Source: Verrucomicrobiota bacterium JB022 (GTDB taxonomy: Bacteria > Verrucomicrobiota > Verrucomicrobiia > Opitutales > Oceanipulchritudinaceae). Taken from it: a stretch of 64,000 bases of DNA. The stretch is taken from assembly GCA_030673845.1 (NCBI GenBank), contig JAUTCQ010000003.1, positions 186,001 to 250,000 on the forward strand, given 5' to 3'. Under the pieces are notes generated by a model. That model did no database searches. It saw only the letters and a list, made by a program, of their open reading frames with translations, and was not told the origin of the DNA. Below are positions 24,451 to 33,384 of this stretch, one piece after another. Every line of letters starts with the position of its first letter. The stretch's first letter is position 1. Made by a program: the position numbers and the translations under genes.

Positions 24451-25908
24451 ATGCCGCTGAGCGATTTGCGCCCGACTTCCCTGCCTCGAGTTTACGATTT
24501 GGTTAAGTCCGCTGGGCTTGATGTTCGCGATTGGAGTAACTATAAACATCCTGATAAGCCGGCTGGAAATCCTAAATACTGCTACGAGTGGGCTTTCTGG
24601 AGTGATTATCGCGTTGTATTGCTGCTTTGGATTCAGGACTTTGAGGAAGATCACAGGGGAATTTATCAAGACCTTGACTACAAAGAGAAAGAGGAAAACG
24701 GGAGTTGGAATTCGGTTCAGTTGAGAAGGGTGAAAAGGATGCAGGAAGCACTTCAGATCGCTTGGGATCAGAAGCTGCCTGTTTCAGTAATCATAAATGA
24801 AGGCCAACGAAAAGAAGACAGTGAATCAGGAGCATCTGTTGTCGACGCAAGGAAACTAGATGACCGAGACTGGTTTCTTGAGAGCTACAATGGCCATGGA
24901 GTGTATCGCCTGCGCAGAATTGAGGCGGAGCAGCGCGCCGTTAAATTAACCCGGCTTGTTTATAATTCCCTTGATTGGCGTTGTCCCTCCGGGGATGATA
25001 AACGAGAGTCATCCACGACGTATAGCGGTAAGAACGGGTTTGGCCATGAGGAATGGCTGTTTCGCGATGAATGGCTAATTGATGGATGGCGCTACGCCTT
25101 CATTCAGGGTTTCCATAAAGGAAACTACCAGCGCAAGGTGTTTGATGTAGGCTTGTATACCATTGAGCCTTCTCGGACCAGGCGTTTGGTGGCTGTTATC
25201 TACGAGGTTGAAGGATTGGATCAAGATGAGTCTGCGAAGGCACTTGGAATCTTTCAGGAAAAGGGCTGGTTGGCCAAGATGAAGGCCGAAGTAGATGAGA
25301 TTAATGGGAACTCCTCGGCGATTCATCCTCATGCGGCCGCAAGAGATATTATCAATGTTCGTTTTAGGCGCGAGAAGGTGGAGAGAATGAGTTTTGAAAT
25401 GGAGGACACCGATTGGATTCGGGGCCGCCATCGCTATATGCTCTATGATATCGAAGGATCAGATAAGATCTTGGTTGAACGATCGGTGAAGCGCCGAGCA
25501 GGCTCTCATGATGCTCCAGAGGGCAAGGCCGTTTTTCGGAAAGGTGGGAAACCTGTAGAATACACCCCGGAGCATTTTGAAATACAGAGAAAGTTGGTTG
25601 ATGAATTAAGAGAGGAATTTGGGTTCAAGGCGGTGATGTGCGAGCAAGATTTTGTAGATGTCCGAGTTGAAACCCCCGAGAGGCGAATCTTTTTTGAAAT
25701 AAAAACAGACCTGCTGGTGAAATCCGTCATCAGGCAGGCTATAGGTCAACTGCTTGAATATGGCTATCACCCCGGTAGCCCCTGTGGCAGGGCCGATGAG
25801 CTTGTGATCGTAGGAAGGGGAGCGCCTGATCGCACCGATGCGCTATATCTTGAAATGCTGCAAAAGCAGTTCCGCCTGCCGATTTCCTATCGACAGGTGA
25901 AAATATAG
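24451..25908 (+). CDS. Probable nuclease with C-terminal PD-(D/E)XK-like domain
   Basis: 485 residues in a patch visibly less GC-rich than its neighbours, which suggests transfer. The N-terminal part (LVKSAGLDVRDWSNY, NPKYCYEWAFWSDYRV) recalls, from memory, N-terminal domains of some HNH or McrA-like modification-dependent restriction proteins. A middle part has NGFGHEEWLFRDEWLIDGW. The C-terminal 100 residues (EEFGFKAVMCEQDFVDVRVE, RRIFFEIKTD) have the Asp...Glu-x-Lys pattern of PD-(D/E)XK nucleases. A solitary defence or restriction-like role is inferred; no methylase or partner is next to it. Confidence 0.6.
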   Translation: MPLSDLRPTSLPRVYDLVKSAGLDVRDWSNYKHPDKPAGNPKYCYEWAFWSDYRVVLLLWIQDFEEDHRGIYQDLDYKEKEENGSWNSVQLRRVKRMQEALQIAWDQKLPVSVIINEGQRKEDSESGASVVDARKLDDRDWFLESYNGHGVYRLRRIEAEQRAVKLTRLVYNSLDWRCPSGDDKRESSTTYSGKNGFGHEEWLFRDEWLIDGWRYAFIQGFHKGNYQRKVFDVGLYTIEPSRTRRLVAVIYEVEGLDQDESAKALGIFQEKGWLAKMKAEVDEINGNSSAIHPHAAARDIINVRFRREKVERMSFEMEDTDWIRGRHRYMLYDIEGSDKILVERSVKRRAGSHDAPEGKAVFRKGGKPVEYTPEHFEIQRKLVDELREEFGFKAVMCEQDFVDVRVETPERRIFFEIKTDLLVKSVIRQAIGQLLEYGYHPGSPCGRADELVIVGRGAPDRTDALYLEMLQKQFRLPISYRQVKI

Positions 25909-25970
25909 TTTCGGCGGTTAGCTTCCCTGCTCTCCAATTTCTTTTCTCCCGCAATTTTTGCAGTTGCTTT

Positions 25971-26006
25971 GCTTCATTCAAACGCTCATGTCAGCATGAA
26001 TGAAGC
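25971..26006 (+). promoter_or_regulatory. Hairpin over the start codon of the lipoprotein gene
   Basis: GCTTCATTCA (25971-25980) and TGAATGAAGC (25997-26006) are exact reverse complements 16 bases apart, and the downstream arm contains the ATG at 26000. In the mRNA this could hide the start region. Whether this controls translation is not known. Confidence 0.5.
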
Positions 26007-26677
26007 ATCTTCTGCATCCTGCCGTTATCAAGCTGTCACTGTTGGTCGTGTTCGCGGGCGTCTCGTTGTTCCAGACGGGCTGCGTGGTCGGTCGCCGCAC
26101 GGTCGATTTGCCGCTGCCTGAGGTCGCGGTGTCGGGCGCTGCGCCGACTGCGCAAGTGGGCCTGGTGAGCGTCGAAGACCAGCGCGTGTTCGTCGACAAA
26201 CCCGAAAGCCCCTCCACCCCGTCCATTGACGGCAAGGTGGCCACCCTTACGCCCGAGCAACAGGCGCGCATGATCGGCCGCCAGCGCAACGGCTACGGTA
26301 TGGCCGTGGGCGATGTGGCCTTGCCGGAGGGCATCACCGTGCAGCAGAAGGTGGAAGACTTGGCCGCCCGTGCCTTTGCCGAGGTGGGCTATGAACTGGT
26401 CGACGGTAGCGGACCGCAAACGACGCTCGAGATCGACGTAAAGAAGTTCTGGGGCTGGTTCACGCCGGGCTTTGTCGCGGTGAAGTTTGAGGCCGAAATC
26501 GAAGTCGACCTGGTTCTGACCAGTGCCGGGCGCACCCAAACCATTCCCGTACGCGGCTATGGCATCAACAAGGCCCAAATCGCCAGCGATGCCAACTGGC
26601 AGCTCGCCTACCGCCGCGCCTTCGAAGACCTGACGAAGAACATGGTCGAGGCGCTCGAATCGGCGAACGCGTTTTAG
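26000..26677 (+). CDS. YajG-like lipoprotein
   Basis: 225 residues with a lipoprotein signal (LSLLVVFAGVSLFQTGCVVG, lipobox QTGC). The body follows the YajG-type layout: ISVEDQR-like strand (VGLVSVEDQRVFVDKPE), a long helix (VQQKVEDLAARAFAEVGYEL), then TLEIDVKKFWGW and a long final helix (RAFEDLTKNMVEALESANAF). Members are outer-membrane lipoproteins of unknown role. It is followed by a strong terminator and preceded by a start-codon hairpin. Confidence 0.7.
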   Translation: MKHLLHPAVIKLSLLVVFAGVSLFQTGCVVGRRTVDLPLPEVAVSGAAPTAQVGLVSVEDQRVFVDKPESPSTPSIDGKVATLTPEQQARMIGRQRNGYGMAVGDVALPEGITVQQKVEDLAARAFAEVGYELVDGSGPQTTLEIDVKKFWGWFTPGFVAVKFEAEIEVDLVLTSAGRTQTIPVRGYGINKAQIASDANWQLAYRRAFEDLTKNMVEALESANAF

Positions 26678-26703
26678 CGCCCAGCCACGATAGACTTCTC
26701 AAG

Positions 26704-26734
26704 GCTCCCGGTGAATCGCGCCGGGAGCTTTTTT
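26704..26734 (+). terminator. Rho-independent terminator of the lipoprotein gene
   Basis: GCTCCCGG-9 nt-CCGGGAGC followed by six T residues, 27 bases after the stop codon on the plus strand. Confidence 0.9.
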
Positions 26735-26770
26735 GTGTTGAGACAGTCTCAACAGAGGTAGAGGCACATG

Positions 26771-26798
26771 AAAAAGGACAGGATGTAAAGTCCTGTCC
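26771..26798 (-). terminator. Rho-independent terminator of the Trp-rich protein gene
   Basis: Read on the minus strand GGACAGGA-7 nt-TCCTGTCC is followed by TTTTT, 27 bases past the stop of the gene at 26825. Together with the plus-strand hairpin at 26704 it closes two convergent transcripts. Confidence 0.85.
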
Positions 26799-26824
26799 TG
26801 TCGATCGTGTCGTGGTTAGCTAAC

Positions 26825-27397
26825 CTAGGAGCGATCCCAGACCCAGGTGCTGTTGGTGGAGTCGTAGACCCACGGGTAGTAGCCGCGAGTCGTCCAATAC
26901 CAGGAGGCGTTATTGGAGCTCCAGATCCAGTAGGCGTTCCAGTCGTCGGGGCCGATGCCAGCTTCCTCGACCCACCACCAGTCCTGCTTTTCATTCAGCC
27001 ACAACCAAGGGTAGTTGCGCTGGAAGAACCAGCCAAACGGGGCCGACTTGGCCCAGCCATCGCCGAGCGTGGGGTCGTAGCTGACGGTTTCTTCGTTCAG
27101 CAAGTACGAATAGAGCTTGCGGGCGTTGTCGTAATCGAAGGGCTCTGTGCGCTCGTCGATCTCGTGCCTTACAAGGATGGTGGGGCCGTCAAACTCAATT
27201 GGGTCCGATGTAACAAGCGAGGAATTGGGAAGCCAATCGTTGGACACATAGCCAACATAAATGCTGCTATCCAGTTGATACATCGTCCAAATCGAAGCAC
27301 TACCGGCCTCTTCGGGGAGGTAGAACTTCCACTGGAAGGGCGTGGCGGCGAGCGGAGCGGCGGCGCAGAGGGCGAGAAGGGCGAGGGTCGGTTTCAT
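26825..27397 (-). CDS. Secreted Trp/Tyr-rich repeat protein
   Basis: 190 residues with a Sec signal (MKPTLALLALCAAAPLAATP). The second half carries tandem aromatic motifs: GWFFQRNYPWLWLNEKQDWW, WIWSSNNASWYWTTRG and YYPWVYDSTNSTWVWDRS. Similar GWF...YPW-x-W repeats occur, to my recollection, in exported proteins of Opitutia. They resemble short beta-hairpins of cell-wall or choline-binding repeats and may bind carbohydrate or surface. No catalytic domain is present. A terminator follows on the minus strand. Confidence 0.75.
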   Translation of the reverse strand: MKPTLALLALCAAAPLAATPFQWKFYLPEEAGSASIWTMYQLDSSIYVGYVSNDWLPNSSLVTSDPIEFDGPTILVRHEIDERTEPFDYDNARKLYSYLLNEETVSYDPTLGDGWAKSAPFGWFFQRNYPWLWLNEKQDWWWVEEAGIGPDDWNAYWIWSSNNASWYWTTRGYYPWVYDSTNSTWVWDRS

Positions 27398-27590
27398 CGT
27401 TTGGTAAAGGGTAATCTATGATTCATGCGGTTTGGCATAGTCAATCCTTTGCTACCGGGCCAACGGGTTTATCGCCGTCGCTGATAGGGCGGAGGGGGAT
27501 CACTTGTGGTGCAGGGGCACGGTGGTGGGCTATTTATACGGCTTTGAAAAGTTTTGCCTGGGCGGGACCTTTCGGGTTCAGGTATCGCGT

Positions 27591-28151
27591 ATGGCTTGTT
27601 CTTATCTCTCCAGACTTGCCGCTGTAGCCGGGGTATACGCTATCTCCGCCGTTGCTTGCGCCGGTGAAGAGCTGGATCTCTCCCGCAACACGTTGATGGA
27701 GAAGACCGACTTGGGAGGCAGACGCTACGTGCAGACGATTTCCTTGATCTCAGGCTTTCCCATCCGGGTTGAGACTCAAGTAAGCAGCAAAGGCAACGGC
27801 GTGGTGACCATCGAGAACCTGCAGCTCCGCCTCTACGATGCCCATGGTGATGGCGCTCATTTTGAGCCTTCGCTGCTAAAAACTGAGTTCCTGGACCTCA
27901 ATGGCGATGGCTATACCGATATTCGGATCTCGGGCACCGTGGTCTACGATCAGCATGAGAAGGCTGACCTCGAGCCAGAAAAGAATTGGCAGATCTGGGA
28001 GCCGGTGCGGTTTGTTTATCATTACGATCCTGCCCGCGACGGCTTCTTTTTGCAGACGCAGTCGGCGAGCTTTGGCCTCGACCCCTCAGAAGGCCCGATA
28101 ACGAGTAAGAATTTCTTAAATAACCTTTCTCCAGATAAGGCCATACCATGA
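27591..28151 (+). CDS. Exported hypothetical protein with an EF-hand-like loop
   Basis: 186 residues from the ATG giving MACSYLSRLAAVAGVYAISA, which is a signal peptide (possible cleavage near ACA). The body has beta-rich segments and a calcium-binding-type loop DLNGDGYTDIRI, as in FG-GAP/VCBS-like repeats. The stop overlaps the start of the downstream YrhB/Imm35-like gene by four bases (ATGA), so the pair is cotranscribed. A toxin-like or surface role is only a guess from the neighbour. Confidence 0.6.
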   Translation: MACSYLSRLAAVAGVYAISAVACAGEELDLSRNTLMEKTDLGGRRYVQTISLISGFPIRVETQVSSKGNGVVTIENLQLRLYDAHGDGAHFEPSLLKTEFLDLNGDGYTDIRISGTVVYDQHEKADLEPEKNWQIWEPVRFVYHYDPARDGFFLQTQSASFGLDPSEGPITSKNFLNNLSPDKAIP

Positions 28152-28432
28152 TCACCTTCAAATCGGCGAAAGCCATCGCAGAAGCTCAAATCCGGAGGAT
28201 TGCTCAAGAAAGCAACCTGCTGCTGGTATTGAATCCCCACGTTATAGAGGAGTTTGAAGCAGGTTGGGTCTTTTTCTATAACACGAAGCCTTATTTCGAA
28301 GGCGACCGCTCCAGCACCAGTCTACTGGCGGGAAACGGTCCCCTGCTGGTCTTGCGCCAGACGGGTGAGCTTAAGATCCTACCGGCCAGTATGAACGTTG
28401 GAAAAGGAGTGCAGTGGGCCTTGGACGGGTGA
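28148..28432 (+). CDS. YrhB/Imm35-like small protein
   Basis: 94 residues with the pattern of the YrhB domain (immunity protein 35): FKSAKAIAEAQIRRIAQES, FEAGWVFFYNTKPYFEG, and LLAGNGPLLVLRQTGELKIL. Imm35-type proteins neutralise toxins of contact-dependent or polymorphic systems, though many genomic copies are orphans. Here the upstream coupled gene is a small exported protein without a known toxin domain, so an immunity role is possible but not shown. Confidence 0.7.
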   Translation: MITFKSAKAIAEAQIRRIAQESNLLLVLNPHVIEEFEAGWVFFYNTKPYFEGDRSSTSLLAGNGPLLVLRQTGELKILPASMNVGKGVQWALDG

Positions 28433-28607
28433 GAACCGGATAAAGTGGCTGTTTGTCGCACTGCATCACCGTGCTAAATCCGTCCGATGTCCCTCCGCCA
28501 CCCTATTAGCCGCCTTTTTCTCCCGCGCTCATTGACATTACTGGAACTGGGTGCCAAACCAGAGACGCAAGCGGCAATTTCTCGCCCCCCGCAACCTTTC
28601 AACCTGA

Positions 28608-29930
<1,323 letters not shown>

Positions 29931-29956
29931 GCCTCGCGCCATTCGCGTTTCTATTT

Positions 29957-29999
29957 GAAAACGGCCGCACTCCTTCGAGGGTGCGGCCGTTTTCTTTTT
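29957..29999 (+). terminator. Rho-independent terminator of eno
   Basis: GAAAACGGCCGCAC and GTGCGGCCGTTTTC form a perfect 14-bp stem with a 10-base loop, followed by TTTTT. This is the strongest terminator in the window. Confidence 0.95.
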
Positions 30000-30015
30000 G
30001 GATGGGGTGGGGCTG

Positions 30016-30232
30016 GCATCCTGACGGATGCGTTGTTTTTTCGCGGCGTGACCGGAAGTCGTCGCTACGCTCCGAAATCCGGCTAGCTGCTGGCACCCTG
30101 CGGGTGCTTTGATCAGATCTTTTCCTTTTGCAGACCGCCCAGCACCCCTTGGGGATGCCAGCGATTAGCCGTGACGTCGCCGCAGGCGACTTCCGGTAAC
30201 GTGTCCCGGCCACAATGCACCCTTGGGGTGCC
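30016..30232. repeat. Facing pair of REP-like palindromic repeats (locus 2)
   Basis: The left unit (30016-30107) runs GCATCC/GGATGC hairpin, GTGACCGGAAGTCGTCGC, GAAATCCGGCTAGCTGC, and GCACCC-TGC-GGGTGC. The right unit (30142-30232) is inverted: GCACCCC-TT-GGGGATGC, CGATTAGCCGTGACGTCGCC, GACTTCCGG, then GCACCC/GGGTGC. It fills most of the 436-base gap between the eno terminator and lpdA. No other gene is seen. Confidence 0.85.
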
Positions 30233-30366
30233 AGCCCCCCGTGATCGCGCCTCTCGCCGCTTCGGTGGCAACAAATGTCCTTTGCTGTTGTCAGGCGGAC
30301 GGGTTCGGGCCTATGGTGGCTGTTTTCCGACCGCCCCTGAGGGTCTGGTCACACTCCTTTTGCATC

Positions 30367-31764
30367 ATGGCTAACGATACTTACGATTTGGTGGTGATTG
30401 GCGGCGGCCCCGCCGGTTACGCAGCAGCAATCCGCGCCGGTCAGCTGGGCAAGAAAGTCGCCTGCATCGAGATCGAGCGCGCGGGCGGCACGTGCCTCAA
30501 CTGGGGCTGTATCCCCTCCAAAGCCCTGCTCAAGGCGGCCGAGACCTTCGAGAGCATCCACGGTGCGGAAGAATTTGGCGTGACGGTGGGCGACGTGAAG
30601 GTCGATTTCGCCAAGGTCATGCAACGCTCCCGCGGCGTGTCCGACCGGATGGCGCGCGGCATCGAGTTCCTCTTCAAGAAGAACAAGGTCGACTACTTCC
30701 TCGGTCGCGGCCACGTGCCCACCCCCGGCATCGTTCAGATCACCGAAGGCCCCGATGAGGGGAAATCCTTCCAGACGAAGAACACCCTCATCGCCACCGG
30801 CTGCCGCTCCCGCCGTCTGCCGGGCCTCGAGGTCGACGGCGAGCGCGTGATGACCTCCCGCGAAGCCCTCGTGATGAAGAAGCAGCCCAAGAGCATCGCC
30901 ATTCTCGGTGCGGGCGCCATCGGGGTGGAGTTTGCCTACTTCCTCAATACCCTCGGCACCGAAGTGCACCTCGTCGAGATGATGGACCGCATCGTGCCGG
31001 TCGAAGACGAAGAAATTTCCCAGGCCCTCGCCCGCTCCTTCAAAAAGCAGGGCATCAAGGTTTACACCGGCACCAAGGTCGAAAACCCGGAAGTGACGGA
31101 AAACGGTGCCAAGATGCAGCTCGTGAAGGGGGACAAGACGGAGACCCTCGAAGTCGACACCCTCCTGCTCTCCATCGGCGTCGTGCCCCTGCTCGAAGGT
31201 GCCCTCGGCGACCGCGTGAAGCTCGACCTCGACCAGCGCGGCTACATCAAGGTCAACGACCGCTACGAGACCAACGTGAAAGGCATCTACGCCGCCGGCG
31301 ACATCATTGGGCCGCCCTGGCTGGCCCACGTGGCCACCTACGAGGCCGTGCAAGCCGTCAACGGCATGTTCAAGCACAGCGAGCCCAAGCGCGTGACGAC
31401 CTACCCCGGCTGCACCTACTGCCACCCGCAGATCGCCAGCGTGGGCCTCACCGAGCAAAAGGCCAAGGAGCTGAAGCTGGACTACAAGGTCGGCAAGTTC
31501 CCCTTCACCGCGCTCGGCAAGGCCGTCGCCGTCAACATGCCCGACGGCTTTGTGAAGCTGATCACCGACGCCAAATACGGCGAGATCCTCGGCGCCCACA
31601 TCATCGGCAACGACGCGACGGAGCTGATCACCGAATACGTGCTCGCGATGAAGAGTGAGATCACGGTCGACGAGATCCACGCCACGATCCACGCCCACCC
31701 CACGATGTCCGAAGCCCTCGGCGAAGCCGCTGCGGCCACCCACAACGAGGCCATCCACATCTAA
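30367..31764 (+). CDS. lpdA: Dihydrolipoyl dehydrogenase
   Basis: 465 residues from the ATG giving MANDTYDLVVIGGGPAGYAA. Landmarks are the FAD motif GGGPAGYAAA, redox cysteines C43 and C48 in GGTCLNWGCIPSKALL, the NAD motif ILGAGAIGVEF, GIYAAGDIIG, and a C-terminal His-Glu motif in IHAHPTMSEALGEA. It is the E3 subunit of 2-oxoacid dehydrogenase complexes. No E1/E2 genes are nearby. A terminator follows within 40 bases and then the CRISPR array. Confidence 0.96.
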   Translation: MANDTYDLVVIGGGPAGYAAAIRAGQLGKKVACIEIERAGGTCLNWGCIPSKALLKAAETFESIHGAEEFGVTVGDVKVDFAKVMQRSRGVSDRMARGIEFLFKKNKVDYFLGRGHVPTPGIVQITEGPDEGKSFQTKNTLIATGCRSRRLPGLEVDGERVMTSREALVMKKQPKSIAILGAGAIGVEFAYFLNTLGTEVHLVEMMDRIVPVEDEEISQALARSFKKQGIKVYTGTKVENPEVTENGAKMQLVKGDKTETLEVDTLLLSIGVVPLLEGALGDRVKLDLDQRGYIKVNDRYETNVKGIYAAGDIIGPPWLAHVATYEAVQAVNGMFKHSEPKRVTTYPGCTYCHPQIASVGLTEQKAKELKLDYKVGKFPFTALGKAVAVNMPDGFVKLITDAKYGEILGAHIIGNDATELITEYVLAMKSEITVDEIHATIHAHPTMSEALGEAAAATHNEAIHI

Positions 31765-31797
31765 GGGCCGCGGCCTTTTTAGTTACATCCTTTCCGT

Positions 31798-31829
31798 CCT
31801 CGACCGTTTGCAACGGTCGAGGCTTTTTT
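31798..31829 (+). terminator. Rho-independent terminator between lpdA and the CRISPR array
   Basis: CCTCGACCG-TTTGCAA-CGGTCGAGG, then C and six T residues. It ends lpdA transcription 15 bases before the first (degenerate) CRISPR repeat. The distal end of the array faces this terminator. Confidence 0.92.
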
Positions 31830-31843
31830 GTCCCCGGTTGGAG

Positions 31844-32970
31844 CAGTCCATCCCCACGCGGGTGGGGAATACGCCGGCTACCATTGGCAAGACGCTGCAG
31901 CGGCCGGTCCATCCCCACGCGGGTGGGGAATACAATCAGCGAATGGAAACCCATCTGATCGAGCGCGGTCCATCCCCACGCGGGTGGGGAATACAGCTAC
32001 GAACAAAGCAATACCCAGCCCGGACCCGGTCCATCCCCACGCGGGTGGGGAATACTCGCCCCGGACGACGTAAATCACTGCCGCCATCGGTCCATCCCCA
32101 CGCGGGTGGGGAATACACGGAAGGCGGCTGGCTGACGGTCAGCGAAGCCGGTCCATCCCCACGCGGGTGGGGAATACCACGGGCAGGAAGAAATCCATCC
32201 ACCAGATGGCGGTCCATCCCCACGCGGGTGGGGAATACCGGTCGGGCTGCCGCACCCTCTGGAATTTGTCCGGTCCATCCCCACGCGGGTGGGGAATACG
32301 AAGCGCTTCACCTCCTTGGTGACCATGTCCACGGTCCATCCCCACGCGGGTGGGGAATACCGAAGAAGGGAGACGCTTTAGGCGCGGGCCTTCGGTCCAT
32401 CCCCACGCGGGTGGGGAATACTTGGCGGGCTGCATCCTCATACACCCACGGCGCGGTCCATCCCCACGCGGGTGGGGAATACTCGGTGAAAAGCTCGCGG
32501 GCGGCGAGGATGTGCGGTCCATCCCCACGCGGGTGGGGAATACGGCGAGGTTGCTGTTGCGGTAGAAAAATCCAGCGGTCCATCCCCACGCGGGTGGGGA
32601 ATACACCAGACCGCAAAAAACACGGCCCGACCTCCACGGTCCATCCCCACGCGGGTGGGGAATACTCCGTCGTGAGCACGCCAGACCGCCCGTTTGGCGG
32701 TCCATCCCCACGCGGGTGGGGAATACTGTCAGGTGCTCCATGTCTTCAGGCTCAGGGCCGGTCCATCCCCACGCGGGTGGGGAATACCTGGGCAAGACTG
32801 AACTGGATGATGAGTTCCACGGTCCATCCCCACGCGGGTGGGGAATACGCAACACATTCGACCGAGTATCTGTCGATCGACGGTCCATCCCCACGCGGGT
32901 GGGGAATACCCGTGGGAGCGCCTGGTCGGCGTGCCTGCGGCCGGTCCATCCCCACGCGGGTGGGGAATAC
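31844..32970 (-). CRISPR. CRISPR array, type I-E-like repeat, 19 repeats and 18 spacers, no cas genes
   Basis: Nineteen copies of a 29-bp repeat with a strict 61-bp period and 32-bp spacers. On the plus strand the repeat is CGGTCCATCC, then CCACGCGGGTGGGG, then AATAC. Its reverse complement (GTATTCCCCACCCG, then CGTGGGGATGGACCG) matches the E. coli type I-E pattern of a G/C stem with an ACCG end. That orientation implies minus-strand transcription with the leader at the high-coordinate end. The terminal repeat at 31844-31872 has one change (CAGTCC), as expected for the distal end. AT-richer sequence after 32970 is the likely leader. No cas gene lies in the window. Confidence 0.97.
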
Positions 32971-33185
32971 TCTTGATAAATCAACGACTTAGAGAGGCTA
33001 AAAGCAAGAAAATCCGGCTTTTGGTAGGGTGGAATGGTCGTCGGGAGGGCGACTACGAATCCGCGTGCTGGCTGGCTGACAGGGGAGGCGATGCCCAACG
33101 CGCTATGGGAGTGCTGCGCTCTGCGCAGATCTGGTTTTTGGAACCCTATAGGTGGCCATGTGCCTCCGGATTCTCACCAAGGCAC
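32971..33185 (-). promoter_or_regulatory. Probable CRISPR leader
   Basis: The first 45 bases beyond the array are AT-rich (TCTTGATAAATCAACGACTT and on), unlike the surroundings, and directly abut the last repeat. Repeat orientation points to this side as the leader. Farther out a sequence GCAGATCTGGTTTTTGGAAC (about 33126-33145) shares ATCTGG-TTTT-GGAACC with the inverted repeat at 18959-19062. No protein gene is supported here. Confidence 0.6.
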
Positions 33186-33215
33186 AAAAAAGCCCGCTTC
33201 GGTGAAAAAGCGGGC
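33186..33215 (-). terminator. Rho-independent terminator of tRNA-Pro
   Basis: On the minus strand GCCCGCTT-8 nt-AAGCGGGC is followed by six T residues, 19 bases past the tRNA 3' end. It also isolates the CRISPR leader from the tRNA transcript. Confidence 0.9.
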
Positions 33216-33233
33216 CTAACAGGTTTGGGAAAA

Positions 33234-33311
<78 letters not shown>

Positions 33312-33384
33312 GAAAAGCAATCAGTAGATCGAAAGCGGAAAGGCCCCGCAAGGAAAATCTGAGCCGGCGCGCAGATTCCTCCGG

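Noticed and set aside
24451-25908. HNH-type McrA restriction enzyme
   Set aside because: No HNH motif is visible. Only the N-terminal region recalls that group, and the C-terminus fits PD-(D/E)XK better.
31873-32942. Self-targeting CRISPR spacers
   Set aside because: By eye no spacer matched a gene in this window. A database search was not possible, so targets remain unknown.
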